Part shown: positions 43,801-51,700 of the stretch, piece after piece
Layout: each line of letters begins with the position of its first letter
Position numbering within the stretch: the first letter of the stretch is position 1
Origin: Hymenobacter properus
GTDB lineage: Bacteria > Bacteroidota > Bacteroidia > Cytophagales > Hymenobacteraceae
Length of the DNA: 64,000 bases
Assembly: GCF_015694735.1 (NCBI RefSeq)
Contig: NZ_JADQDP010000004.1
Location: 620,001-684,000 of the forward strand
Direction of reading: 5' to 3'
The notes under the pieces: generated by a model
Databases searched by the model: none
Seen by the model: only the letters and a program-made list of their open reading frames with translations
Told to the model about the DNA's origin: nothing
Made by a program: the position numbers and the translations under genes

Positions 43801-46034
43801 CTTTGACCAGCGTAGGAACTATAAACACGGCCTCGGTTGGCAGCTACGACATCGCCCCGAGTACCGCTGTTGCGGGAACGAACACCATAACCAGACTTGC
43901 TACATCGTTGGGCAACTACGCCATCACCTACGTAACCACTGGTTCTGACGCAGGTAAGTTGACAGTGACCCCGGCTATGCTAACGGTGGCTAACACCAAC
44001 CGCAGCAAGACCTACGGTCAGACTTTGGCTAACGCCGATTACGCCGGCACGCTGGTGGGTGTGCTCAACAACGATGGCATCACCGTCACCCGCTCTAGCA
44101 CGGGCTCATTAGCAACCTCGAACGTAGGTACTTACGATATTATCGGCGCCTTGGTGGACCCTAACAACAAGCTCGGCAACTATACGGCAAGTAACCCCGT
44201 TGGCACGCTAACGGTGAACAAGGCCCAACTAACCATCACTGCCGACAACAAGAGCAAAACCTACGACGGGAAGGTATACACTGCCTTTACTTACACGCCC
44301 TCGGGCTTTGTGAATAACGAAACCGCCAGCGTGATTAGCGGCGCGGTGACCTACACCGGCGCGGCCACCACGGCCATAGACGCCAGCGCCACTTCTTACA
44401 CGCTCACACCGGTAGTAACTGCTTTGACGGCCACGAACTACAGCTTCGCCCCCGCCAACGGTACGCTGACCATCGGCAAGGCCCCCTTGACGGTGAGTGC
44501 CGACGATAAGGGGAAGTTATACGGCCAAGCCAACCCGACCTTCACCGGCACGCTGACCGGCGTGATGAACGGCGATAACATCACCAAGGCGTACTCGACC
44601 ACCGCCACAGTTACCACGGGCGTAGGCACCTACGCCATCGTGGCCGATGTGACGGCAACTCCGGCCGTGCTGGCCAACTATAACCTGACCAAGACCAACG
44701 GCACCCTGACCATTTCTCGCCAAACGGCCGAGCTGACGTACACGGGGCTTGAAAGCGTGGCTACTTCCTGCACCACTTGCGGCGCGGCTGTGCTCACGCT
44801 CAGCGCCACCCTGCGGGATGTGGCGGCGGCTTCGAGCGGCAACATCACCACAGCTAAAATTCGCTTCCTGCTCGACGGCCTCCCCGTAGTAAATACCTCC
44901 AGTTCGAACGGCGCCATCACCGACCCCCAAGGTTGGACTACGGTTGGCCTCGTAAACAGCACCGATACCAAAACCGGCACGGTGCTGGTGAAGAAGAATG
45001 TTGACATCGGCGCCGCCGACGCCAGTAACTATACGCTGAGCATCGAAGTGGGCGGCTCCACCGCTGGCAGTGGCAACTACACCGTTGCCTCAACTGCTGA
45101 TGAAGCAAGCACAGTAATTAACGTGTACAAGCCGCTCAACGACTTCATCACCGGTGGTGGCTACGTGGCCCCAACGGCTTCGTCGGGCAGCTATGCTTCC
45201 GATGCCGGCCGGCGGACCAACTTCGGTTTCAACGTTCGGTACAACAAGTCGGGCAAGAGCCTTCAGGGTACTATCAATATCATTTTCAGAAGAACTGAAA
45301 CCGATGCCGTGACGGGCGTGCGGACTCTGCACACCTATCAGATTAAGGGCAATGCCATGACGTCGCTGACAGTGAACAGCCAAAACGCTCTCGCCAAAAC
45401 TGCTGTTTTCAACGGCAAGGCTAACATGCAGGATGTTACCAACCCACTGCAGGCTGTGTCAGTGGTGGGCAATATGACCCTCCAGGTGACCATGACTGAC
45501 CGCGGAACCCCCGGCACCAACGACCAGATTGGCGTGACGGTGTTTGATAACAGCGGTGGCATTTTCTACTCGAGCAACTGGGCCACTACCAGCACCAGCG
45601 AGTTGTACTTGCAGGGTGGCAACTTGGTAGTGAATAGCGGCACGCTCGCGGCAAGAAATGCTATTACAACGGACAGTTCTTCGACTTCTTCGCCTTCCAA
45701 CACGACGGGTAACAGCATCACGCAAACCATCAGCGAAGCCGCTGCAGATGCTAACACCACGAAGCTTGGCAACGGCACCTTGCTAGAGCTCTACCCGAAC
45801 CCAATGGCTGCACAGGGCACCGTGCACTTCCACACCGAGAAGGGTGGCAAAGCCCAGGTGTACCTCTACAACCAACTCGGGGCTCTGGTGGCCACGCTCT
45901 ACAACGCCGAGGTGCAAAGCGGCCAGGAGTATTACGTGCCGGTACAAACCGAAAAGTTGGCTGCTGGGGTGTATCTCTGCCGCCTCATCTCAAACGGCAA
46001 GGTGGAAAACCAGCGCATCAACGTGGTGAAGTAA
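34827..46034 (+). CDS. Giant MBG/YDG-repeat surface protein, type IX cargo
   Basis: The roughly 3,735-residue protein starts MQQILLFATRAKHYRAF with a signal peptide ending TLHAQ (near residue 39). Residues to about 335 are Ig-like and Thr/Ser-rich. Then about 36 modules of 75-90 residues follow (to about residue 3,297). Each is joined by a hinge such as INKA and opens with a pattern like LTVTADNKSKTYGQ or a YDG variant, matching MBG/YDG families. A Cys-containing segment (TSCTTCGAAV) and FITGGGYVAP domain follow, then a type IX sorting domain (YPNPMAAQGTV, YNQLGALVATLYN, LAAGVYLCRLI). It is probably a long surface adhesin. ATG 34827 is chosen; a TTG lies 63 bp upstream. Confidence 0.9.
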   Translation: MQQILLFATRAKHYRAFGVLLVLLMSLIGSIGTLHAQVNSGTATVSTDMADYLPGDIVVIEGDGWQPGEQVRLEIDHSKVTHGNTVLYATADGTGHIYNNQFVIQPIHLGESFTLTATGASSGQTANTTFTDGNVVGSISISTQSNNVNTPSTFTYTVSITGKQSTPANSTVALSATGLPTGVTASFSPSSVGVPQNSTTPVTSTLTLNTTNSTFQGTSNFTVSADGSNATGTLTVSSIKIATALVVDAASGTYGGTTNLRAALTPALSGKTISFTLNGTAAGTATTDASGVATISNVILSGITAGTYASGVAASFAGDASYTLSNATNSLNISPKPVTVTSTAGQSKVYGQNDPTAFAYTTTALVGTETLSGSLTRVAGSNVGTYAINQGTVTNANNTNYDITFVPASFAITAKTLTPAIVAASKAYDGTATATLNSQTVTGMVNNEQVGLAVTAATFDTKNVGTGKTVTATGLSLTGAAASNYVLAANATATSLADITAKSVTVTADANQSKVYGQTDPTYTYSGTLLGTDTFTGALSRVAGSNVGSYAYTLGTLSAGSNYSLSLASGSTFAITKATPTVLATGGSFTYDANAHAGSYMATGVGTPAENLTASLSYAGVSPTVYPASATAPTNAGTYTVTATYTASANYNGASDSKALTINRANPSLTATAATNLTYNATAKDGSYTLIGVGTDLSSATATLSYSGTGSTTYGPSATAPANAGTYSVTASFAGNTNYNAATTAATAFAIGKATPTVIVVVGGPYTYSNTAKAVSNATVTGVDGASLGNATVVYQQNGSAVSPVNAGAYDVYASYAGNANYNSASDNSKQLVIGKAALSVTADDKSRTYGDANPAFTASYSGFVNGETLATSGVSGAPAVSTTATTASSVGAYPITASAGTLAAANYSFTYTNGTLTINKATPVVTWNNPANITYGTALSATQLNATATVAGTFTYTPAADTKLPAGAGQNLSASFVPMDRTNYTSPIGTSTVINVDKAVLTITADNKIKNYDGLVYSGFTYTPSGFVNGDNSNVIGGSISYAGAATTATNASTTPYLLSPVVTALTAANYSFAPADGSLTINKASATITLSNLTQTYDGSAKTVTATTNPVGLTGVALTYDAASTAPTNAGSYAVLAALTDANYQASDATGTLVINKADQTITVGTPAPASATYNTTFTVAATASSGLPVSYGSTTPLSNAAASYRMNSGTGTGTVTYSQAGDNNYNAAPDVTVNVSATKANATINVPDYSVTYDGQVHAASGQASGINSATQASVDLSNLLSYGAGVTNVPGGSATWSFAGDNNYNSASGSATVGITQATPTIALTVGGPYLYDGNQHGVSSATVTGVGGASLGNASVAYQQNNALATPLNAGLYDVTASFAGNSNYAAAAPQTGTLTINKADATVNITPYSGTYDGAAHSLTGTATGVSGESLNNSLSFGTSFTNVPGGTATWTFTGGTNYKDKTSTAAVAISKATPTVALNLAPSYTYTGSAQPVTGTVTGVQNTSLGAANVTYKAAGASSFGTTAPVTVGIYDVKGAFDGDGNYNPAETQGSMSIGKAVATVTLGSLNPTYDGLAKAATATTSATGTSTYTFTYDGSTTAPTNAGSYAVVATLNNDNFSGSANGTLVIAQASNAITFGPLGDKTFGDASFNLTASATSGDNVVFTVAGGPATISGNTLTITGAGNVTVTASEAGNANYVAAAPVQQTFTVAPATPIVTWAPLSAINYGTSLAGLLNATATFAGSPVQGSFEYKQDATVVTDATVLDANSSAYPLRVTFTPSSSNYGSAGMDNALTVRKVDQHISWSAPTAITYGAALSGTQLNATVTGVNGGSAPGTLTYTPAAATVLRAGTHTLSVTAAATTNYNEATTTVDLQVMPAAQTITFTALGNKTYGDADFTVSASTTSPLPITFSATGAATVSGNTVQITGAGQATITATQAGDNDYQAATSVSQSFTIDKAVAQLNITGLTHVFNGTAKGATVTTVPTGLSTVNVTYNGSATLPINAGSYTVDASLTNDNYVGSATAKLEIAKASQTITVVTPAPNTAVYNTNFTVAASASSGLPVSYGSTGKLTNTGATYTMTSGTGSGKVTYSQGGDDNYEPATMVEATVAATKASATLALVQDDLQQTYNGSARTVGTTTNPDGLSGVSVNYSPVASPTDAGTYQVTASLSNDDYAATDATGTLHIDQAGVTVTVSGFSGAYNGLPHGATAYSAIGATGLKLMSAVTLDYTGTPNGTAPNSYHSTVAPTDAGDYIVTATYPGSTNYATANNSANITIGKANQAITWTDPAAIFYGTALSGRQLNARTSGDGALTYSPVAGTVLSAGPQSLSVNAAATNNYNAANASVHLTVNHAQLVITANSRSKIYGDDVTFTGTEFTSSGLVNGNSVTSVTLTSTGAPASAAYSATGYAIVPSAAVGTGLENYDIAYADGLLSMHQKSLTIAATNRSKVYGTAYPLGATITAADFTATGLVNGNTVTGVTLASAGEAAAAGVNTPGYAITPSMAVGSGLDNYDIAYQASGKLEVTKAALSVVAADKAKTYGQPNPTLTGTLTGVMNNDLITEAYSTSATATSGVGPYAIVADVNATSDVLANYTLTKTNATLTINKALLTYAATAVTRTYGTTNPALAGTVTGFVANDTQASATTGTLAFTTTATSASNVGSYAITGSGLSAANYNFCQAPHNATAFTITKATPVLTWNNPADITYGTALSATQLNATAANASTPVVGVFTYSPAAGAKLSAGAGQTMSVNFLPTDLANYNTPATAYATINVNKATLTVTAGNRMKTYGDVLTLGTSAFTTSGLVYNDAVNSVVLTSTGAAVTAAVGSYDVEPSAASGTGLSNYTVNYVNGTLAVGRKGLTITASNRTKTYGDAVTFAGTEFTTPVGALVNGDVISNVTLASAGAAATVSVGTSPIMASAAIGTGLDNYIINYVDGTLTIGQKGLTITAGNRTKIYGDALTLGNSAFIPVGLVNGDVVASVALTSVGTINTASVGSYDIAPSTAVAGTNTITRLATSLGNYAITYVTTGSDAGKLTVTPAMLTVANTNRSKTYGQTLANADYAGTLVGVLNNDGITVTRSSTGSLATSNVGTYDIIGALVDPNNKLGNYTASNPVGTLTVNKAQLTITADNKSKTYDGKVYTAFTYTPSGFVNNETASVISGAVTYTGAATTAIDASATSYTLTPVVTALTATNYSFAPANGTLTIGKAPLTVSADDKGKLYGQANPTFTGTLTGVMNGDNITKAYSTTATVTTGVGTYAIVADVTATPAVLANYNLTKTNGTLTISRQTAELTYTGLESVATSCTTCGAAVLTLSATLRDVAAASSGNITTAKIRFLLDGLPVVNTSSSNGAITDPQGWTTVGLVNSTDTKTGTVLVKKNVDIGAADASNYTLSIEVGGSTAGSGNYTVASTADEASTVINVYKPLNDFITGGGYVAPTASSGSYASDAGRRTNFGFNVRYNKSGKSLQGTINIIFRRTETDAVTGVRTLHTYQIKGNAMTSLTVNSQNALAKTAVFNGKANMQDVTNPLQAVSVVGNMTLQVTMTDRGTPGTNDQIGVTVFDNSGGIFYSSNWATTSTSELYLQGGNLVVNSGTLAARNAITTDSSSTSSPSNTTGNSITQTISEAAADANTTKLGNGTLLELYPNPMAAQGTVHFHTEKGGKAQVYLYNQLGALVATLYNAEVQSGQEYYVPVQTEKLAAGVYLCRLISNGKVENQRINVVK

Positions 46035-46063
46035 ATCCTCATTCACGCACATCACCCCAAACG

Positions 46064-46096
46064 AAAAGAGCCGGGAGTTTCCCGGCTCTTTTTTTA
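46064..46096. terminator. Rho-independent terminator after the giant gene
   Basis: The stem AAAAGAGCCGGG / CCCGGCTCTTTT has loop AGTTT and a run of eight or more T on the plus strand. The A run on the other side lets it act for the convergent M16 gene too. Confidence 0.88.
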
Positions 46097-46144
46097 TGCC
46101 CATTGCCGATGCTAACGCGACAACACAACTATTCCCAGTGCTGT

Positions 46145-47422
46145 CTATAAAGCTGGTCCAGCCACCACGGCCTGCATGGTTTCCGGCGCCAGGTACTGCT
46201 GCGCCAAAGCCCGCAGCGTTTCGGCATCGGTCGCTTCGGTTTGGCTCACGTATTCGGTATAATAATCAGCGGGCAGCCCCAGGAAAACCAGGTTTTTGTA
46301 TTTATCGCACTGCTCAAATACCGTGGACAGTTCATTGGCGAACTTGCCCAGCATATAGCTTTTCACTGTTTCCAGCTCGTCGGCCGGAATTAATTCTTCC
46401 TGTAGCCGGCGCAGCTCCATTTCAATCTCGCTCACGGCGTAGTCGGCGCTTTCGCCCTTCACGTCGGTGCCAATAACCAGCGACGTTGCCGCCTCGCGTG
46501 GGGCCACGCTGGAGTAGATGCCGTACGTCAGGCCCTTGTCTTCGCGGATGTTGCGCATCAGGCGCGAGCCGAAGTAGCCGCCCAGCACGTTCACCAGCAG
46601 CTTCAGCCGGTGGGTATCCGGGTGAGTGGGACTGGGCCACAGCCGCCCCATGCGGATAGAGGCCTGCAGGCTGCCCGCCACGGGCACTCGGCTGGGCCCG
46701 CTTAGCGCCGTAGCGTCATCCGTAGCTGGAGCGGCGACTAGCGCAACGCCTGCGGGCAGCGCTTCGAATGCCTCGGCTACCAGCTGCTGCTCGGCGGCCA
46801 CATCGCCGCACAGAAAAAGCTCGGCGTTGGCCCCAGCATAGGCCGTTTGGTGAAACGCCCGCGCTTCGTCGGCCGTCAGGGCCTGGTAGGCCTCGGCGTC
46901 GAAGGCACGGCCGTAAGGCGTTTCGGCTCCGAACAACAGCTCATTGAAACGCTCGGAAGCCAGAAAACTGGTTTTCTGCCGCTCCACGCGCACGTTCTGG
47001 ATGGTGCGGGTTTTAAGCTGCTGCAGCTCCGACTCCGGAAAAGCAGGGTTGGTGAGTACATCCAGCACCAGCGGCAGCAAGGCCGGCAGGTGACGCGTGA
47101 GGCAATACAAAGTGAGCGTGGAACGGTCGAAGCCGGCGTCGCACTCCAGCGAAGCGCCGTAGAAGGCCACCTCGTCGGCAATTTGGCGGGCTGTGCGGGT
47201 GGTAGTGCCCTCCAGCAGCATACGGGCCGTGAGGGTGGCCAGGCCGGGCTTGGGCTCGGCCAGCTTGCCGGCCCGGAACACGGCCTGCAGGCGCACCACC
47301 GGCTGGGCGTCGTTGGCCAACACGTGCAGACGGGCGCCGTTGGGCAGCGCCATGAGGGCAGCTGCGGGCAGCGCCACACGGGCCAGGGGTTGAATGGGAG
47401 GCGCTATGGTACGGTCAAGCAT
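46145..47422 (-). CDS. M16-family metallopeptidase homologue lacking HxxEH
   Basis: The 425-residue protein has the two-domain M16 fold: GARLHVLANDAQPVVRLQAV and VFRAGKLAEPKPGLATLTAR in the N-half, and GGYFGSRLMRNIREDKGLTYGI, the conserved R/Y motif, in the C-half. Where active members have HxxEH, this one reads GLATLTARMLLEGT, so zinc ligands are absent. Family members without the motif act as the non-catalytic partner in heterodimers, but the usual adjacent active gene is not found here. No signal peptide is evident from ATG 47422, so location is uncertain. It is on the same strand as porV, 93 bp downstream of it. Confidence 0.85.
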   Translation of the reverse strand: MLDRTIAPPIQPLARVALPAAALMALPNGARLHVLANDAQPVVRLQAVFRAGKLAEPKPGLATLTARMLLEGTTTRTARQIADEVAFYGASLECDAGFDRSTLTLYCLTRHLPALLPLVLDVLTNPAFPESELQQLKTRTIQNVRVERQKTSFLASERFNELLFGAETPYGRAFDAEAYQALTADEARAFHQTAYAGANAELFLCGDVAAEQQLVAEAFEALPAGVALVAAPATDDATALSGPSRVPVAGSLQASIRMGRLWPSPTHPDTHRLKLLVNVLGGYFGSRLMRNIREDKGLTYGIYSSVAPREAATSLVIGTDVKGESADYAVSEIEMELRRLQEELIPADELETVKSYMLGKFANELSTVFEQCDKYKNLVFLGLPADYYTEYVSQTEATDAETLRALAQQYLAPETMQAVVAGPAL

Positions 47423-47456
47423 TCTGGATTCAAAAAAGTATAAGAGGAAAAGCAAA

Positions 47457-47488
47457 ACGTCATGCCGGGCAGAGCCACAGCATGACGT
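47457..47488. repeat. Short inverted repeat, possible repeat remnant
   Basis: ACGTCATGC (47457-47465) and GCATGACGT (47480-47488) are exact reverse complements around a 14-nt loop. The GTCATGC end resembles the arms of the dispersed hairpin family, so it may be a decayed or minimal copy. It lies between porV and the M16 gene. Confidence 0.5.
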
Positions 47489-47515
47489 CTAAAAGAGGCT
47501 GAACCCCTCGGAAGT

Positions 47516-48739
47516 TTAGTTCGACGGTACTTCGCCGCTGGTGCCGCCAGCGCCGTTTTCATCGAAAGCGTCGGCCAGCTTGTTTAGGTTGAAGTGCAGC
47601 GACACCCGGATGGTTTGGGCCAGGGGGTTGTTTTGCGAGTTGTTGCCGGTGGGCACCAAGTAGGTACCATCGATGCCGAACACTTGGTAGCGCACGCCCA
47701 GGCCCAGGCTCACGTACTGACGGTCGCCCTTGTCGGGCGCTTCGTAGAAATAGCCGCCGCGCGCATACAACAGGTCGTTGTAGTTGTACTCGAGGCCCGT
47801 CGAAAGATTGATTTCGCGCAGCTCTTCTTTGAAGCCACCCCGCGCATCGCTAAACGATGAGAAGATGGCGCCGATAATGGGCTGGTTGTTACGCTCCGTG
47901 TTCAGGGCTTTGATGCGCGGGTCGTTCTGGCTCACGCCATCCTCGTAGTACGGCGAGGGCACCAGCAGCTTGGTGGCATCAAATGCCAGGGTGATTTTGT
48001 TGTATTGGTCGATTTCGCGGGTGATGGCCGTGCCCAGCTTCAGTTGCGTGGGCAAAAAGCTCGGATTTTGGGGGTCCGAGTAGGTCATCTTGTTGCCGAT
48101 GTTCGAAATCGTGCCCCCGAAGGCCAGATTGTACAGGCCCGTGCCAATGGTCACGTCCTTGGAGTAGTAGGCGCCCAGGTCGACGGCCACCGACTGGCCG
48201 GGCTTGGCGTCGCTGCTGCCGATGGCCCCGATAAGGTTGGAGCGGATGTAGCGGGCCGAAGCGCCGATGCCGAAGTTATCGGTCAGCTGCAGGCCATACG
48301 ACACCGTCAGGGCGTATTCCTTGGGGTTGAAGTTGCCGTTGGGCAGGTTCTGGCCGTCGCGGTAGTCGATGTTGCCCAGGTCAAAATACATCAGCGAGGC
48401 CCCGAAGGCCGAACGCTGGCCCACCTTGGCGTAGCCCGACAGGTACGACAGACTCATGTCGTCGGTGATGTTGCGCAGCCAGGGCGAGTACGACAGCGAA
48501 GCCCCGTACTTATACTGCTGAAAGCCCAGCTTGCCCGGGTTGAAATAAGCCGAGTTGGCATCGGGCGAAGTGGCCACGCCGGCCTCGCCCATGCCCGAGG
48601 CCCGGGCGTCGGGGCTGAGGGTGAGAATGGGCACGGCCGTGGTGATGGCGTGGGGGTCGAGCTGGGCGTGGGCCGTGCCGGCCGATGCCAGCAAGCCGGC
48701 AACCAGGGCCAGGCGCGAACGCGAAACGAGTGACTGCAT
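47516..48739 (-). CDS. porV: Type IX secretion outer-membrane protein PorV (LptO)
   Basis: The 407-residue beta-barrel protein shuttles type IX cargo from the translocon to the PorU sortase and is needed for sorting-domain processing. The signal peptide ends TAHAQ, followed by the conserved start TAVPILTLSPDARASGMGEAGVATSPDA, typical of PorV. FNPGKLGF and multiple amphipathic strands follow, with YEAPDKGDRQYVSLGLGVRY near the end. ATG 48739 gives the cleaner signal peptide; an ATG 21 bp upstream is possible. It lies 54 bp downstream of porU and is probably cotranscribed with it, matching the usual porU-porV arrangement. Confidence 0.93.
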   Translation of the reverse strand: MQSLVSRSRLALVAGLLASAGTAHAQLDPHAITTAVPILTLSPDARASGMGEAGVATSPDANSAYFNPGKLGFQQYKYGASLSYSPWLRNITDDMSLSYLSGYAKVGQRSAFGASLMYFDLGNIDYRDGQNLPNGNFNPKEYALTVSYGLQLTDNFGIGASARYIRSNLIGAIGSSDAKPGQSVAVDLGAYYSKDVTIGTGLYNLAFGGTISNIGNKMTYSDPQNPSFLPTQLKLGTAITREIDQYNKITLAFDATKLLVPSPYYEDGVSQNDPRIKALNTERNNQPIIGAIFSSFSDARGGFKEELREINLSTGLEYNYNDLLYARGGYFYEAPDKGDRQYVSLGLGVRYQVFGIDGTYLVPTGNNSQNNPLAQTIRVSLHFNLNKLADAFDENGAGGTSGEVPSN

Positions 48740-48793
48740 ACTGGTGGGAGAAAAGGCCATTGGCGGCCCGGGCGCAAATAAAAGCGGATTGGA

Positions 48794-51700
48794 TTAATTA
48801 AGAATGACGAGTTTTTCGAATTTCGACGCCGTGCCGTTGTTGGCAGAACGCACGCTGAGGCGGTAAACGTACACGCCGCGGGCTAGTTGGTCGTTGAAAT
48901 CGTCGCGGCCGTTCCAGGTGATGCCGTCCTGGTGCGCCTTTGAGCTGGGCAACGTGGCCGTGAGCGTGCGCACCAGCCGGCCCGCCACCGTGAAAATCTG
49001 CACCTGCACGTCGAGCATGCCATCGCCGCCACCCGCTTGGTTGTGGTCGAACATGAACGTAGTGGAGTTGGCAAACGGATTGGGGTAATTGAGCACGTGG
49101 TCGAGGGCTATTTTCTCATTGGTGGCCACCACAAACTCAATTTCCTTCTCGGCAGAGTTGTTATACGTATCCCAGGCCTTGAGGCGCAGCGAGTGCGGGC
49201 CATTAGCCAGGCCCTTGAACAAGTTGGTAACCTTGCCCGAGCGGTAGTCGCCCAGGTTGGACACGTAGCTGTCGTTTAGCACTAGCTGTTTGTTCACGTC
49301 GTTGTCGATGGTGGCCGTGATGTCGTGGCCGATGCCGGCGCCCGTGGTGTTGATGCCGTTGTCGTCGGTCAGAAAAGCCAGCAGCGTGGTGTTGGGTGCC
49401 GTCAGGCCGCCGAAGGCAAAAGATTCATCGTCCATGAACAGCCGGATTTCCGGGGGCGTGTCATCGGCGGGCGCGAGGCTATTGGCGCCGCCCACCCGGT
49501 GCAGCTGGTAGCCGTTGGCGTCTACTCGGCGCGTGGGGTCGTAGGCGTAAAGGCTGGCCTTGCCCAGGCCCACGTTGTAGTTGATGTCCTTCGGCACCAC
49601 AAACGACAGGTTGAACATACCATTCACCACATTGGCCTGGCCGCTGTAAATCACGCTTTCCTGCACCACGATGGGCTTGGGCCCGTCGGCCGCTCCGAGC
49701 GGGCCGTTGATTTCGTCGCCCAAGGTCATCACCGTGGCGGGTTTGTCGTAAATCGTGACCTGTGCCTGGCCAGTGAAATTCGTATTCAGCGCGCCGCCGT
49801 TCAGCACCTTGCCGTGTACCCGCACGCGGGCCAGAGCCTGGAGCGTATCGGCCTGCTGCCACTGGCCCCGCACCCGCTGCCGCACGCTGTCGAGCACCAC
49901 GGTTTGCTCGGGGTAAGCCAGTGTCATGCTGGGGTCGGCCAGCAGGGTGTAGTTGCGGTCGTTGAGGTCATACGTTGCAACCGAACCGTGGTGGTCGTTT
50001 TTGCTCATCATCACGATGGCGCCAATGCTGGGCATCTTGCCGTTGATGGGCTGCAGCACGCGGTTGAAATACGCCTGGTTGAGGGTGGCGTTCTTGCCAG
50101 CATCTACCACGCGCGTAGTCGTGAACAAGCCAATGGCGCCGCCGGTGGCGTTGTCGGTCAGGGCCTTCTCGCCGCCCGAGGTAAAGTCGGGGTTATCGAA
50201 ATAGCTAAAGTCGCAGGTGCCTGTGGTAAAGAACGTGAGGTTGTTGGGATTGTGCAGGACGCTCACCGACGCATCGGTCAGAATCTGCTCATCGGCCCAG
50301 CCCTTGGGACCGCCGTGGCCCAGGTAGTTCACAATCAGCGACCCCTGCTCCACCGCCTGGTTGATGGCCCGCTCGCAGTTGGGCGAACGTTGACCCGCCG
50401 ACAAAGCCACCTGCGGGTACAGGTCGAGGTACACTTTGTGCACGTTGTAAACCGGGTAGTTGCGCTGCAGGCTAGTGGCCACAATCTCCGAGCCCGCGCC
50501 CACGAACAGGTCGCCTTCTCCATCGTCCGACACCAGCGTGATGCGGTTGCGCCACTTGCCGTACGACTGCGGCGAGTCGTAGGAAATAATCTTGTCGACC
50601 ACCTCACGGGCCTGCGTCACGTCGGTCAATTGGCCTTTGGGCATCCGCACGGGCAGGCGGCCCACGCCCATGTCCAGCAGCTCGCCGCTGTTGCCTTCTG
50701 GCCACTCGCCCTCGTCGTCGTCGAGCAGCACGTAGAAGTCGTCGGAGGCGTAGCTCACGCCGTCGTAAAACGGCCCGAACGACTCGCGCGACTCGTAGGT
50801 GGGCACATAGTTCTGATTGAACTTGTCAAAATCGGCGTCGTTGCGGAAGGGCACCCGGTTCCGCCACCAGGCGGGCCACACCGCTTCGGTCTTTTCCGGA
50901 TTGTAAGGGTCCGATTTGTAATCGTACGATGCGTCGCCGAACAGCAGCAGCTCCATCTGCTTGCCAGCCGGCGACCGGTCGTAAATCTGCTTCACGAAGT
51001 CGCGAATGGCCGTCACGTCCTGCCCGCCCGAGCCGTACTCGTTGTAAATCTGCGGCGTGGTCACCACCACCGTCTGCAGGTTGTCGTGGGTGCGGCGGTG
51101 GTCGGCCAGGCGCTGGGCTTGGCCCAGAAACGTCGGGTAGGTCACGATAATCAAATCGGCCGACGTGTAGGCGTGCAGGTCCTGGTTGGGCACGCGGCCA
51201 AACTTGCGGGGTTTCTTGGTCAGGTTGCCGTTGGGCAAGAACGCCACGAACTCGCGCAACGTATCGGCCGGGGCCAAAAAGCTGCCGCCGGTCAGCGTGT
51301 AAGAGGCCGGCCGGCGCGGGTTGGTGACGTCCCACACCACGGCCCCGGTGCTGTTGCTGAGCATGTACTGGTTGAGGGCGTTCGGACCAATGTTGTTCAG
51401 CGAGCGGAACTCCAGCTGCGCATCGCTGAGGCGGAGCTGGCGCTGTGCGTTGATTTCGAGGTAGTCGAGGTAGGCGGTGGCGCTGCCATCGCCGCTGCTA
51501 TAAGTCAGGCCCACGTTGAGGTCAGTGCCGGGGTTGGGCAGGGCCAGCTGCCAAGTGGTGACGGCCTGCCGGGCAATGGCGGTAAAGGATTGGGTGCTCA
51601 ATTCCCGCAGCGTCTCCGTGCCCAACGTTGCCCCATTTAGCGTGAGCCGAAAAGAACTGGGGGAAAAGCTACTCGCCACCAACGAGCTGGTGACCTTTAC

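Noticed and set aside
34827..46034. The giant gene as several separate genes or a frameshifted locus
   Set aside because: The frame is uninterrupted from signal peptide to sorting domain, and module phase is continuous throughout.
49325..51640. A 771-codon open frame on the plus strand, antisense to porU
   Set aside because: It lies wholly within porU on the other strand, lacks a recognisable domain, and is rich in His, Gly, Val and Arg, as expected from reading GC-rich coding DNA backwards.
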